Assembly (NCBI RefSeq): GCF_900102515.1
Contig: NZ_FMVS01000015.1
Span: forward strand, 47,357-111,356
Length of the DNA stretch: 64,000 nt
Direction of reading: 5' to 3'
DNA from: Butyrivibrio sp. INlla14
GTDB lineage: Bacteria > Bacillota > Clostridia > Lachnospirales > Lachnospiraceae
Shown here: piece by piece, positions 43,595 to 52,102 of the stretch
Numbering within the stretch: position 1 is the first letter of the stretch
Layout of the letters: the number at the start of each line of letters is the position of its first letter
The notes under the pieces: model-generated
What the model saw: only the letters and a program-made list of their open reading frames with translations
Database searches by the model: none
Told to the model about the DNA's origin: nothing
Made by a program: the position numbers and the translations under genes

Positions 43595-45115
43595 TTAGTG
43601 GAAGGAAACAACCTTGTCGTAGTCGTAGCCCCTGTCTGGAGTGAAGCTTCTCTTAGTAAGTGTAAAATACACAACGCCATTCTTTCTAACAAGAACCTTT
43701 ACAAGTGCCACGCTATCATCAGCCTTCACTACGCTGCTCTCAACAAGTGGCCAGGCTGCGCTCTTTATAAGCTCAGTCTCTTCTCTTGTTGGATATGCTG
43801 GCTCGCCAAGGTCATGCCAGAGTTTCAGTGGGTTACAGCAAGTTTCATCAACAGTCTTGGTCACGAGAGTATATTCTTCTGCATCCTGCCCTGACTTGTT
43901 TTGCTTTTCTCCAAAGGCAAACGAAATCTCTTTTACCTGATCTTCCTCATCAATATTCCAGAGAATTCCGGCGTAGCCTCTATCACTCTTAACAATTACA
44001 GCATTATCATCTCTATATACGCAGTCCTGGCTAAAGAGCTTAAGCTGCTTGAAAAAATAAAAGGTCCAGAAGGTGGGCTTGGGAATATTACCTGCTGCCA
44101 CCATACCAAAACCGCCGTGGAATAGTGAGTTTTGAACTCCCTGCTCTTCAAAGACATCGCCGAATGTCCAGTAAGAATAAGCTTCGTTCACATCTCCAAG
44201 GCCTGACAACTGTCTTGCAAGATAAGCTGCATTGAGGTTAGTGTCATGAATGACTCCTCTTGGTGTGTAGGAGGTGCTAAACTCTGTAAGATGTATAGGA
44301 AGGTCCTTAAACTCTTCATAGGAATCAACAATATCTCTTGTAGACTTTAAGTTTTCAAAGCGCATTTTGGAATCTTCAAGCTTGGAGTAATCGTAATGAC
44401 CGATTCTCTCTGGAAACTCTACTGTGTAGTGGTGTCTTGTGATCCTGTCTGGGCAAATTCCCTCTTTTTTGCAAAAGTCCAAAAAGCCCTTTATCCACTC
44501 AGCATCCCTGACGCCGCAGATTGCGGGACCGCCGACCTTAAAGCGGCTGTCATAGGTCTTGATTGCAAGAAAAGTTTCCTTGAATAATTTGAAGTATTCC
44601 TCCATGTCTGCTTTGTACCAAAAGCCTGGAAGATTAGGCTCATTCCAGACTTCTATAGGCCAGGATGTAACTTCCTGTCCGTAGCGGTTTTTCAGGTGCT
44701 CAAGCAGGGCGATGACCATATTTGTCCACTTCTTGTAATCCTTGGGCGGAGTGGTATTTCCTTTCCAATAAAAGATAGTCTGGGTGCCACTTGCAAGCTT
44801 TTCTGGCATAAAGCCAAGCTCAAGATATGGGCGGATTCCCAGCTCAAGAAATCTGTCAAAAATTCTATCAATGTAGGTGTAGTTGTACTCTACCTTGATC
44901 TGGCCATCTTCCTCGTACTCCTGATAAATAGCCACATCATCTGAAAATAGCCCATGACCTCTGATATAAGAAAAGCCGATCATGTCCTGAACAAATTTAA
45001 GTTCTTTTAGATATTCCTCTGTAAGAGCAAGGCCAAGTCGGCCTGTTCCTACGCAGTAGTCAACATTGTTATTGAAAGTAGTTTGATTGTTTGAGTTTAC
45101 AATAATTTTCCCCAC
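43595..45115 (-). CDS. xynB: GH39 beta-xylosidase
   Basis: The 506-residue protein starts at GTG 45115, with GAGGAG 8 bp upstream. GH39 features include EVWNEPNLPGFW (acid/base Glu, about residue 160), VGGPAICG, ITRHHYTVEFPER, and IHLTEFSTSYTPRG (nucleophile Glu, about 280), followed by a beta-sandwich domain. No signal peptide is present, so it should act in the cytosol on imported xylo-oligosaccharides, consistent with rumen xylan degraders. Other GH39 substrates (iduronides) are less likely. Confidence 0.88.
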   Translation of the reverse strand: MGKIIVNSNNQTTFNNNVDYCVGTGRLGLALTEEYLKELKFVQDMIGFSYIRGHGLFSDDVAIYQEYEEDGQIKVEYNYTYIDRIFDRFLELGIRPYLELGFMPEKLASGTQTIFYWKGNTTPPKDYKKWTNMVIALLEHLKNRYGQEVTSWPIEVWNEPNLPGFWYKADMEEYFKLFKETFLAIKTYDSRFKVGGPAICGVRDAEWIKGFLDFCKKEGICPDRITRHHYTVEFPERIGHYDYSKLEDSKMRFENLKSTRDIVDSYEEFKDLPIHLTEFSTSYTPRGVIHDTNLNAAYLARQLSGLGDVNEAYSYWTFGDVFEEQGVQNSLFHGGFGMVAAGNIPKPTFWTFYFFKQLKLFSQDCVYRDDNAVIVKSDRGYAGILWNIDEEDQVKEISFAFGEKQNKSGQDAEEYTLVTKTVDETCCNPLKLWHDLGEPAYPTREETELIKSAAWPLVESSVVKADDSVALVKVLVRKNGVVYFTLTKRSFTPDRGYDYDKVVSFH

Positions 45116-45226
45116 TAGTTTCTCCTCTTATCCTGTTTTATCAAGAATATCTTATCATTTTCTGTCACATAAGCATGGCAGATATTGCTCTTGTTAATGT
45201 ACTTGTTGCTGTCTTTTATATACCAT

Positions 45227-45330
45227 GCTGTCGCCATAGATAGTAGTAGATGATAAGTGCTTATAAGTGTCTTTTTTCTGCTGTCGCCATAGATAGTAGT
45301 AGATGATAAGTGCTTATAAGTGTCTTTTTT
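45227..45330. repeat. 53-bp tandem duplication upstream of GH39
   Basis: Two nearly perfect direct copies (45227-45279 and 45280-45330) begin GCTGTCGCCATAGATAG and end in a T run. Each carries ATAAG-TG-CTTAT. On the minus strand the copies lie 110-220 bp upstream of the GH39 start and may duplicate a promoter or operator. Confidence 0.9.
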
Positions 45331-45401
45331 TTCTGCTGTTTTCATGTCGGAGATATTTTATCTATATTGCGTGCAGTTTTTACTATTGTTTTCGGTTTTT
45401 T

Positions 45402-45439
45402 AAAAAAACAGCAGTAAGGCAAATTTTGCACTACTGCTG
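45402..45439 (-). terminator. Terminator hairpin with CAGCAGTA stem
   Basis: Arms CAGCAGTA (45409-45416) and TACTGCTG (45432-45439), with inner GCAAA/TTTGC pairing, followed on the minus strand by seven T. It would end transcription coming from the macrodomain gene or from unseen RNA in the AT-rich region. Confidence 0.7.
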
Positions 45440-45739
45440 AATAACCATTTCTCAAGTTTTTTAGTAATGCTACGAGTGTAATTGTTATAGATTTTCGTAC
45501 ATTTTCTTGAAAAATCTGTCAATTATTATCTAATTTGATGGATAAAACAAATATAAGAGGTAAATTCTTTAGATACATCCGCTTATAATACTGCTCAGCA
45601 CCCATGATGTTACTATAAAAACTCCTTTTTTCTGATTCTAGCAGTAGTGAAAAAAATGGGCTACTGCTAAATTTCCGGTATACAAAATACAGCAGTAAAA
45701 AATGTGCGTAATATTGACACATTATTATCGCCGCCTTTC

Positions 45740-45809
45740 TTGCTGTCCTTATCACCATCCTTATTGCAGTCCTTATCACCGTCCTTTTTGCTGTCCTTAC
45801 CGCCGTCCC
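45740..45809. repeat. 24-bp tandem repeat, three copies
   Basis: Units of 24 bp (two related 12-mers of the type TTGCTGTCCTTA and TCACCATCCTTA) at 45740, 45764 and 45788, the last shorter. On the minus strand one frame would code for alternating Asp/Lys/Gly (KDSKKDGDKD), but no convincing start or conserved gene surrounds it. It directly follows the macrodomain stop. Confidence 0.8.
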
Positions 45810-45847
45810 TAGTCCACCACTTTAGACATAGAATACTGCAGCCAAAG

Positions 45848-46345
45848 TCATACCCTATTCCATTTCCTATACTCGTTCTCATCCAGATAGCAAATGTATA
45901 AGTCAGGCTCGCCCTCACCGCCAAAGAGCTTGTATAGCATATCCCTTACTATGCGCCAGTCACCTCCGGCAAGGCCGCATCCTATTAGGCCAGGTACACC
46001 GACAGAGAGCATGGGATCACTTCTCTTTGCATAGTTTCGCACCTTTGCGATGCTGTGCATAAGTGCATCATAATCAGTATCCTTGCCCTTTCCGGTAGGA
46101 ATATTTTCTCCAAAACAGTTAGCAATAATACGCCCGTCAGGTGCCTCGAGAAGCTGTGTCTTTCCCATAAGGTCAGAGCCCTGTTCCTTGCATATTGACT
46201 TATATTTCTCATAGGCATCAGAAGTAAGCAGCTGCTTTTTTATTGCTAGTGCCACTCCCGCTCCCATGTTGCCCATGCAATTCGTCTGGTGGGCTACAAT
46301 ATCCACAGGTTGTCTTAAAAGATCTCCTACTATTTCCTTTACCAT
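45848..46345 (-). CDS. Macrodomain protein (ADP-ribose binding/processing)
   Basis: The 165-residue single-domain protein has macrodomain motifs: VGDLLRQPVDIVAHQTNCMG, GAGVALAIK (ligand-binding loop) and SVGVPGLIGCGLAGGDW (second phosphate loop). These match the ALC1/Poa1p-like group that removes ADP-ribose from proteins or hydrolyses ADP-ribose-1-phosphate. No partner ADP-ribosyltransferase is adjacent. Cytosolic. Confidence 0.88.
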   Translation of the reverse strand: MVKEIVGDLLRQPVDIVAHQTNCMGNMGAGVALAIKKQLLTSDAYEKYKSICKEQGSDLMGKTQLLEAPDGRIIANCFGENIPTGKGKDTDYDALMHSIAKVRNYAKRSDPMLSVGVPGLIGCGLAGGDWRIVRDMLYKLFGGEGEPDLYICYLDENEYRKWNRV

Positions 46346-46379
46346 ATGTCCGTCCCTCTTTTCTTATTTATTCACAAAA

Positions 46380-47216
46380 TCATCTTAGTATCTCATCGAT
46401 GGTGGATACTGTGCTAAAGCTTCCTGAATGTGTGGAGATAATATCCTTCATAAGTGGAAGCTCAAAAAAGCTTATGTAACAGATAAGAGTGTTGTTCTCT
46501 CCGGCAATTGCACCGCGGGAGTCCATTATCGTGCAGGTTTTGTTTAGCTTTTCTTTTATGTCGCGAATTATTCCATCGGGGTCCTGGGTAATGATGGTTA
46601 CCTGCTTGATAGCTTCAAAGTGGTCGGTGTAGTGGTCGATAACTGCTGTTGCCACCACATAAACAAGAAGGCTAAGAAGCGCTGCTGTTGAGTCTATAAC
46701 TACAAAACAGGTGATGTACACCAGGGCGTTAAAGATCAGCAGGATAGGTGTCAGGCTATAGTTACGCCCAGTCTTGTCAGAGAGCCTTTTGACCACGATA
46801 TTTGCCAGTATTTCTGAGCCATCTATGCATCCGCCATTTCTAAGTATCAGGGCAAGACCTGCCCCCAGGATAGCCCCTCCAAAGGCCACTGCCAGAAAGT
46901 GCTCTGTATTTAACTCAAATGGAATATTCTCAAAGATTTCCAGTCCCAGCATGTAAATTACAGAGCCAAGGGCGGCTTTTATAGTAAATTTCTTACCAAG
47001 GAAAAGAAATCCTGCAACCGCAAAGGGTAAAAAGACAAAGAGAACGCAGAGGGATAACTGGAACCCCGTGAGTTTACTGATTATGATGGCAACGCCTGCT
47101 GTTCCGTAATCTATGGCATCGTTAGGCAAGAGAATCAGGGCAACAGAAAAGCTTGCCATGATTGCTCCCAGAATAATAAGTGCGTAAGATAGTATTCCCT
47201 GCTTTCTCTTCATCAT
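46380..47216 (-). CDS. YitT family membrane protein with DUF2179 domain
   Basis: The 278-residue protein has about six membrane helices, including GTAGVAIIISKLTGF, and GAILGAGLALILRNGGCIDGSEILA, a highly conserved YitT segment, then a cytosolic DUF2179 domain (about 205-278: QVTIITQDPDGIIRDIKEKL). The family is poorly characterised. A second member occurs at 52099. The start is an ATG-ATG pair (MMKRKQ). Confidence 0.88.
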   Translation of the reverse strand: MMKRKQGILSYALIILGAIMASFSVALILLPNDAIDYGTAGVAIIISKLTGFQLSLCVLFVFLPFAVAGFLFLGKKFTIKAALGSVIYMLGLEIFENIPFELNTEHFLAVAFGGAILGAGLALILRNGGCIDGSEILANIVVKRLSDKTGRNYSLTPILLIFNALVYITCFVVIDSTAALLSLLVYVVATAVIDHYTDHFEAIKQVTIITQDPDGIIRDIKEKLNKTCTIMDSRGAIAGENNTLICYISFFELPLMKDIISTHSGSFSTVSTIDEILR

Positions 47217-47545
47217 TTGTCTTCCTTAACTATCACATTTTTCTGTCCAGACATTCCGCAAAAGCAGATGCAGCCAAGTAAACCCTGGTCCATCCGGACC
47301 TATTTTGATCTATAGCTGGGCTTATGGTGTCAGAAAAGTTAGTGTTATCCTGCGTTTTAAGAAAATAGCTCATTTAGATACCCCATAAACATTAAGCAAC
47401 ACTTTGTTTCATCGCACTCCTATACATTCCATTTTACACGCAAATACGTTTCTATGTCGATTGGATAATGTTTTTAACCAAAAAGAAGCCTCCAGTGAGG
47501 GCTGGAGGCTTCCTAAACTTTATTTTCGCAATTATGCGAATATCT
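47217..47545. other. Intergenic region between YitT and Fe-ADH
   Basis: Apart from the strong hairpin at 47480-47512, nothing was recognised in this 329-bp stretch. It should include the promoter of the YitT gene. Confidence 0.5.
47480..47512 (-). terminator. Strong terminator of the Fe-ADH gene
   Basis: Perfect 11-bp GC-rich arms GAAGCCTCCAG (47485-47495) and CTGGAGGCTTC (47502-47512), 6-nt loop, followed on the minus strand by TTTTT. Confidence 0.92.
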
Positions 47546-48694
47546 TTATGCCATAAGCATGCGGAACATTTCAATTACCTGCTCTTTGGTTGCTTCTCTT
47601 GGGTTTCCAGGATAGCAAGCATCGTTAAGAGCATCGGTTGCAAGAACGTCAAGGTCTTCCTCTTTGATCTTATCAAGAGTCTTAGGAATACCAACGTCCT
47701 CAGAGAGTTTTTTAACTGCGGCGATAGCTGCATCTCTGTACTCATCCTGAGTCATGTTGTCAACACCTTCTACGCCCATAGCTCTTGCTACTTCTCTAAG
47801 TCTTTCACCTGTGTACTCACGGTTGAACTCCATAGAAATTGGAAGGAACATAGCGCAAGCTACTCCGTGAGGTGTGTCATAGTGAGCTGAAAGTGTGTGT
47901 GCCATAGCATGGTCAATTCCAAGACCAACGTTAGAGAATCCCATACCAGCGATGTACTGGCCAAGAGCCATTCCTTCACGGCCTTCCTTGGTGTTCTCAA
48001 CTGCGCCTCTAAGGTTCTTTGAAATAAGTCTGATAGCTTCGAGATGGAACATATCTGTCATCTCCCAGGCAGCTCTTGTTGTATAGCCTTCAATAGCATG
48101 TGTAAGTGCATCCATACCAGTTGCAGCTGTAAGTCCCTTAGGCATTGATGACATCATCTCAGGGTCTACAATAGCTACAATTGGCATATCGTGAGTATCT
48201 ACGCAGACAAACTTTCTCTCTTTTTCCACATCTGTGATAACGTAGTTGATTGTAACCTCTGCTGCTGTTCCTGCAGTTGTAGGTACTGCAATGATAGGAA
48301 CGCAAGGATTCTTGGTAGGAGCAACACCCTCAAGTGAGCGAACATCAGCAAACTCAGGGTTTGTGATGATGATACCGATAGCCTTGGATGTGTCCATTGA
48401 AGATCCGCCGCCAATAGCGATGATGCAGTCAGCATCTGACTTTTTAAAAGCTTCAACACCATTTTTTACGTTCTCGATTGTAGGGTTTGGCTTGATATCT
48501 GAGTAGATTTCGTAAGGAATCTGTGCCTTGTCTAAAAGATCTGTAACCTTGGCAGTTACTCCAAATTTGATAAGATCAGGGTCAGATGCTACAAAAGCCT
48601 TTTTAAAGCCATGGTTATTAAACTCGTTAACAACCTCACTAATAGCACCTGCTCCATGATAAGATGTTCCGTTTAAAGAAATTCTGTTAGCCAT
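47546..48694 (-). CDS. Iron-containing alcohol dehydrogenase (1,3-propanediol/ethanol type)
   Basis: ATG 48694 has GGAGG 9 bp upstream, giving 382 residues. It has IAIGGGSSMDTSKAIGI, PTTAGTAAEVTINYVITD, and iron ligands in MDALTHAIEGYTT, GLGIDHAMAHTLSAHYDTPHG. This is the FucO/AdhE-C/DhaT branch, distinct from the BdhA-like gene at 36364. It probably reoxidises NADH by reducing an aldehyde. A TetR gene lies upstream on the same strand. Confidence 0.92.
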   Translation of the reverse strand: MANRISLNGTSYHGAGAISEVVNEFNNHGFKKAFVASDPDLIKFGVTAKVTDLLDKAQIPYEIYSDIKPNPTIENVKNGVEAFKKSDADCIIAIGGGSSMDTSKAIGIIITNPEFADVRSLEGVAPTKNPCVPIIAVPTTAGTAAEVTINYVITDVEKERKFVCVDTHDMPIVAIVDPEMMSSMPKGLTAATGMDALTHAIEGYTTRAAWEMTDMFHLEAIRLISKNLRGAVENTKEGREGMALGQYIAGMGFSNVGLGIDHAMAHTLSAHYDTPHGVACAMFLPISMEFNREYTGERLREVARAMGVEGVDNMTQDEYRDAAIAAVKKLSEDVGIPKTLDKIKEEDLDVLATDALNDACYPGNPREATKEQVIEMFRMLMA

Positions 48695-48823
48695 AATACT
48701 AGTCCTCCACAAAACTTTTGTTTACGTTACACGGATTAACAAAATCCATAAAAAGCATAGCATTATGGCTATTTTATTGTAAGTTACACTTTGCCTGATT
48801 TGTTCCAAATAAGACTTAGAATA

Positions 48824-49369
48824 TCACAAAATGTTCATAGTCCTGAATAGTTCATCGAGCCTTGCTGGCATGGCCTCGATCATAAGGTCGGCCAGTTCCT
48901 CTTCAGACTCTTTTAGCCCCTTTAAAACCCACTGAACAGTCATATAAATAGAGGACTGACAGTACATCTCCAGAAGCTTTCTTATCTTTTTATCGGGGAG
49001 ATTTCCTGTCTTTTCCCTGATAAGCCGGCAGTAGAACTCGAAGATCATGATAAAATCATGTTCCTTTAAATTATTCTGATCATCCACCTTAAAAGCGGCC
49101 TGAAAAAAAACTTTTTCTTCCCTTATGTACTTAAACTTCCTGATGAGTCCTTCCCTTAAGGCTTCCCTGCTGCCCATCTCTTTAAAGGACACCTCAAGAA
49201 GTCTGTCAAAGTACCAGTTGATCAGGTCATATTTGTCTATAAAGTTGCGGTAAAAAGTCTGCCTTGAAACTCCGCACTTTTCCACAATCTGTTTGACCGT
49301 TATATTCTCAACAGTTGTAGTCTTCATGCAGCTTTTCATAGCCTCAGCAAGTCTGTATTTACTGTCCAT
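48824..49369 (-). CDS. TetR/AcrR family regulator
   Basis: The 181-residue protein has an N-terminal TetR HTH: KQIVEKCGVSRQTFYRNF at about 25-42, preceded by TTVENITV. The C-terminal ligand domain has several aromatic residues (EFYCRLIREKTG). This belongs to the dihydroxyacetone-kinase-regulator-like (DhaS) subgroup with FYRNFIDKYDL. It lies 3 bp after a CmpB-like gene and 130 bp upstream of the Fe-ADH, which it may regulate. Confidence 0.83.
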   Translation of the reverse strand: MDSKYRLAEAMKSCMKTTTVENITVKQIVEKCGVSRQTFYRNFIDKYDLINWYFDRLLEVSFKEMGSREALREGLIRKFKYIREEKVFFQAAFKVDDQNNLKEHDFIMIFEFYCRLIREKTGNLPDKKIRKLLEMYCQSSIYMTVQWVLKGLKESEEELADLMIEAMPARLDELFRTMNIL

Positions 49370-49372
49370 TGG

Positions 49373-49921
49373 TCACCCCTTAAAGTTACTTCCAAGCCAA
49401 ATGCGGCTGATAAGATCTGCCAGAAATAAAAGGGTGATCACTACAAAGCAGATATTGTGGATTTTATTATCCTGGAATTTTTTCTGAAGCTTTATAATAG
49501 CCGGGTGCAAAAGACATACCGCAAGACAGATAAGCAGTCCAAACATAAGGCCTGGGACCAGCGCAATCCTGCCATCATAGTTCATAAAATAGGTGCTGTA
49601 ATCCCAGGTATAGCTTCCCAGCTTATATTCCATTATGTAGCTTGCAACAAACTCAGCCAGTGTTGCGACAAATCCGCCAACTATAAATACCAGCCATGGC
49701 TTTTTGATTTTTAACAGCTTCAGAACAGCGATTATGATAAAAAAGCCTATTGCATAGATTGGAAGCCAAGGTCCAAAGAGAACTCCCCTGTTTAAGAAGC
49801 CTCTTTTATGGTATATGACGTCGCACCAGATTGATTCATAAATCCAGCCTGCAAAGCTGTAGATCAGGAAGTACTCCACATAGTCGCGAACTTTTTTCCA
49901 GACATTTAGAAATTTCCCCAT
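49373..49921 (-). CDS. CmpB-like putative ABC transporter permease family (PF06541-type)
   Basis: The 182-residue protein has five hydrophobic segments and the family opening YFLIYSFAGWIYESIWC, then KRGFLNRGVLFGPWLPIYAIG, and ATLAEFVASYIME. Despite its name no ATPase is nearby and transport is unproven. With 3 bp to the TetR gene, the two form an operon. Confidence 0.83.
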   Translation of the reverse strand: MGKFLNVWKKVRDYVEYFLIYSFAGWIYESIWCDVIYHKRGFLNRGVLFGPWLPIYAIGFFIIIAVLKLLKIKKPWLVFIVGGFVATLAEFVASYIMEYKLGSYTWDYSTYFMNYDGRIALVPGLMFGLLICLAVCLLHPAIIKLQKKFQDNKIHNICFVVITLLFLADLISRIWLGSNFKG

Positions 49922-49960
49922 TTAAAATAATCCCCCTTTTAATACTCTTATACATTAACC

Positions 49961-50203
49961 TTATGACGATTTGTCCTGAAGGAACAATTCTTTAAATTCC
50001 TTTCTTCCTGGAACCCACGCCTTTTCAAATATGTGCGTAAAATGATTTTTGACTGTTTGTTCTGAAATTCCGAGCATATGCGCTATTCTGTGGTTTGAAA
50101 AACCAGATATCTTTAAGTAGCCTAGTTCAAGTTCTCTTTTTGTCAGGCCAAATTTCCGTACCACTTGAAGGTAATGCTCTTTTGTTATTCCAGCATCATT
50201 CAT
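49961..50203 (-). CDS. LuxR-type helix-turn-helix protein
   Basis: From ATG 50203 (8-bp overlap with the membrane gene stop) the protein has 80 residues. Nearly all is a GerE/LuxR HTH: FGLTKRELELGYLKISGFSN, then HRIAHMLGISEQTVKNHF. There is no receiver or ligand domain, so the overlapping membrane protein may supply sensing. Confidence 0.82.
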   Translation of the reverse strand: MNDAGITKEHYLQVVRKFGLTKRELELGYLKISGFSNHRIAHMLGISEQTVKNHFTHIFEKAWVPGRKEFKELFLQDKSS

Positions 50204-50675
50204 CTTCCATATCCATTTCTTCATTCATCTTCCGCTCAGCATTAAGTCTGAGTGGCAGTAAAATGAACTCAATGAGAACTGCATAAAATCCAGACAAGAA
50301 ACATACTGCCAGGTTAGGCCCGATAGTCTCAGGGTCACTAAGATTACCCATTACCAGCACACCTGATATTATAATAGCAAAAAGAGCTGCAAAAACAGTA
50401 AGTTTCTGAGCCGCAGCTACTGCCTCTAGTATGTTTTTAAGTTCTAACAGCCTGTATTCTTTTATTCCTACAGAAAAAGCTTTGAGAAAGTCCTTCCACT
50501 CTCCCATTATTATAAGTCCTGGAATGAGGATTAGCAAAATAACAATGATTGATGGGAAATCAAGAAACCAGAGTATAGCAGATGCGCCAAAACCAGTTCC
50601 CAAAGTAAGGATCAAAAAAACTATTACAAACAACAATAATTCTCCAAGTAAAACCAGACGAATGTTCTTTTTCAT
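50196..50675 (-). CDS. Four-TM membrane protein paired with the LuxR-type HTH gene
   Basis: ATG 50675 has AAGGAG upstream, giving 159 residues with helices at about 7-27, 31-51, 85-107 and 118-140. It has an acidic C-terminus (MNEEMDMEDE). The SIIVILLILIPGLIIMGEW and AFSVGIKEY segments occur in a family sometimes labelled MotA-like, without clear support. Its overlap with the HTH gene suggests a membrane-linked one-component regulator pair. Confidence 0.72.
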   Translation of the reverse strand: MKKNIRLVLLGELLLFVIVFLILTLGTGFGASAILWFLDFPSIIVILLILIPGLIIMGEWKDFLKAFSVGIKEYRLLELKNILEAVAAAQKLTVFAALFAIIISGVLVMGNLSDPETIGPNLAVCFLSGFYAVLIEFILLPLRLNAERKMNEEMDMEDE

Positions 50676-50902
50676 GGGCTGTTCTCCTTTACTAATCCAA
50701 ATGTTTTCTTTAAGCTGCAACTTTGTTTTGTATGACGTTATCACATAAAAATCTTTAAAGATATAGTACCTTTTTTGCTTTATAGTCAGTTTATATTTGT
50801 TTTAGAAAATGGCTGCTTTATTCCGAATCAGTTCGAAATCTGTGGTACAATAAGTCAGAAATTTTGACTTTTACAATGATATTTATTTGTACGGAGGCAC
50901 GC

Positions 50903-52102
50903 ATGGACAACAAAAAGATTGCAGTCATCTTCCCTGGCATGGGTTATCACAGCGATAAGCCACTTCTTTATTTTTCAAAGCGATTAGCAAGGGAAAATGG
51001 CTATGAAATAATAGAAGTAAACTACGAGTTTCCTTACAAGGCCCGTGAGATCATGAATGATAATGTCAGGATGAAGGAGGCCTTTGAAATTGCTGCTGAT
51101 CAGATAAAAGAGGAGCTTGGAGAGATTTCTTTTACCGATTACAGTGATGTTCTATTCATTGGAAAAAGCATAGGCACAGCCCTGGCCGCGTACTATGACC
51201 GCCAGCTACAGGTTGGTGCAAGGCATCTTGTTTTTACCCCGGTGCCACAGACCTTCGATATGCTAAAGGAAGAGGCAGGCATTGTCTTCCATGGGCTTGA
51301 TGATTCCTGGTGTCCCACTGATATTGCCAGATCCAGATGCGGAGAGCTAGGACTTGAGCTATATACAGTTGATAAAGCTAATCACTCTCTGGAAACAGGC
51401 TCTGCAGCAAAAGATATCCACAATCTTAGAGGCATCCTGCAGAAAGTTAAACAGTTCATAGTGCCATACAAGGTTGTTATGTTTGATCTTGATGGAACCC
51501 TGACAGATTCAGGCAGAGCGATAACTTCGTCAGTAGCATATGCCCTGTCAAACTTTGGCATAACTGATCAGCCACAGGAGAAACTTGAAACCTTTATCGG
51601 GCCTTCACTTTATGATTCATTTGTAAGGGAATATCAGATGAAGGATGAGGACTGCAACAAGGCAGTTGCTCTTTATAGGAGCATTTACGAAAAAGAGCGT
51701 ATGTACGACGTGGGTATCTATGATGGTATTCCAACACTCCTAAGTAATTTAAAAGAAAAAGGCTTCACTGTCATCTTGATAACCAGTAAGCCTCTTGTGT
51801 TTGCAGAAAAGATTCTTGAAAGAGTTGGTCTTAGTAAATACTTTGATCACATGGTTGGACCAGATCTTTCTGACCATAGCTCAGATAAAAAGCGTCTAAT
51901 AGAAAATGCTATTACTACCTATGGTCTTAACAAAAATGTCTGCATAATGGTGGGTGATACAGCCTATGACATAAAGGGCGCCGCAGATGCAGGAATAGAC
52001 AGTATTGCAGTGACATATGGCTATGGCGATACTGCGGAGATGGTAGATGAGGGCGCAACTTTCCTTGTTAATTCTGCAAAAGAAATAGAAGCGTTAATTT
52101 AG
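50903..52102 (+). CDS. Fusion of alpha/beta-hydrolase-like domain and HAD phosphatase
   Basis: ATG 50903 has GGAGG just upstream, giving 399 residues. Residues 1-185 begin KKIAVIFPGMGYHSDKPLL and include VLFIGKSIGTALAAYYD, a nucleophile-elbow-like GKSIG, consistent with a serine hydrolase fold. Residues 190-399 are a HAD hydrolase: MFDLDGTLTDSG (catalytic Asp pair), LITSKPLVFAEKI and IMVGDTAYDIKGAADAGI, close to phosphoglycolate phosphatase/pyrophosphatase PpaX. The combined function is unknown. The stop overlaps the convergent YitT stop. Confidence 0.85.
   Translation: MDNKKIAVIFPGMGYHSDKPLLYFSKRLARENGYEIIEVNYEFPYKAREIMNDNVRMKEAFEIAADQIKEELGEISFTDYSDVLFIGKSIGTALAAYYDRQLQVGARHLVFTPVPQTFDMLKEEAGIVFHGLDDSWCPTDIARSRCGELGLELYTVDKANHSLETGSAAKDIHNLRGILQKVKQFIVPYKVVMFDLDGTLTDSGRAITSSVAYALSNFGITDQPQEKLETFIGPSLYDSFVREYQMKDEDCNKAVALYRSIYEKERMYDVGIYDGIPTLLSNLKEKGFTVILITSKPLVFAEKILERVGLSKYFDHMVGPDLSDHSSDKKRLIENAITTYGLNKNVCIMVGDTAYDIKGAADAGIDSIAVTYGYGDTAEMVDEGATFLVNSAKEIEALI

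Larger units (their letters stand above)
45346..45847. other. 500-bp AT-rich intergenic region with GCAGTA hairpins
   Basis: No gene is supported here. It holds the terminator at 45402-45439, a second hairpin TAGCAGTAG/CTACTGCTA (45639-45647 and 45661-45669), another GCAGTA word near 45691, and the 24-bp repeats at 45740-45809. The word GCAGTA or its complement appears five times in 300 bp. Confidence 0.6.

Noticed and set aside
45115..45345. 76-codon minus-strand frame starting MKTAEKKDTYK
   Set aside because: It is generated by the 53-bp duplication, translated in two different frames, with no ribosome site and no family resemblance.
45667..45924. Asp/Lys-rich frame (KDSKKDGDKD), possible calcium-binding repeat protein
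   Set aside because: It overlaps the macrodomain gene in another frame and exists only because of the 24-bp DNA repeat; no credible start or signal peptide.
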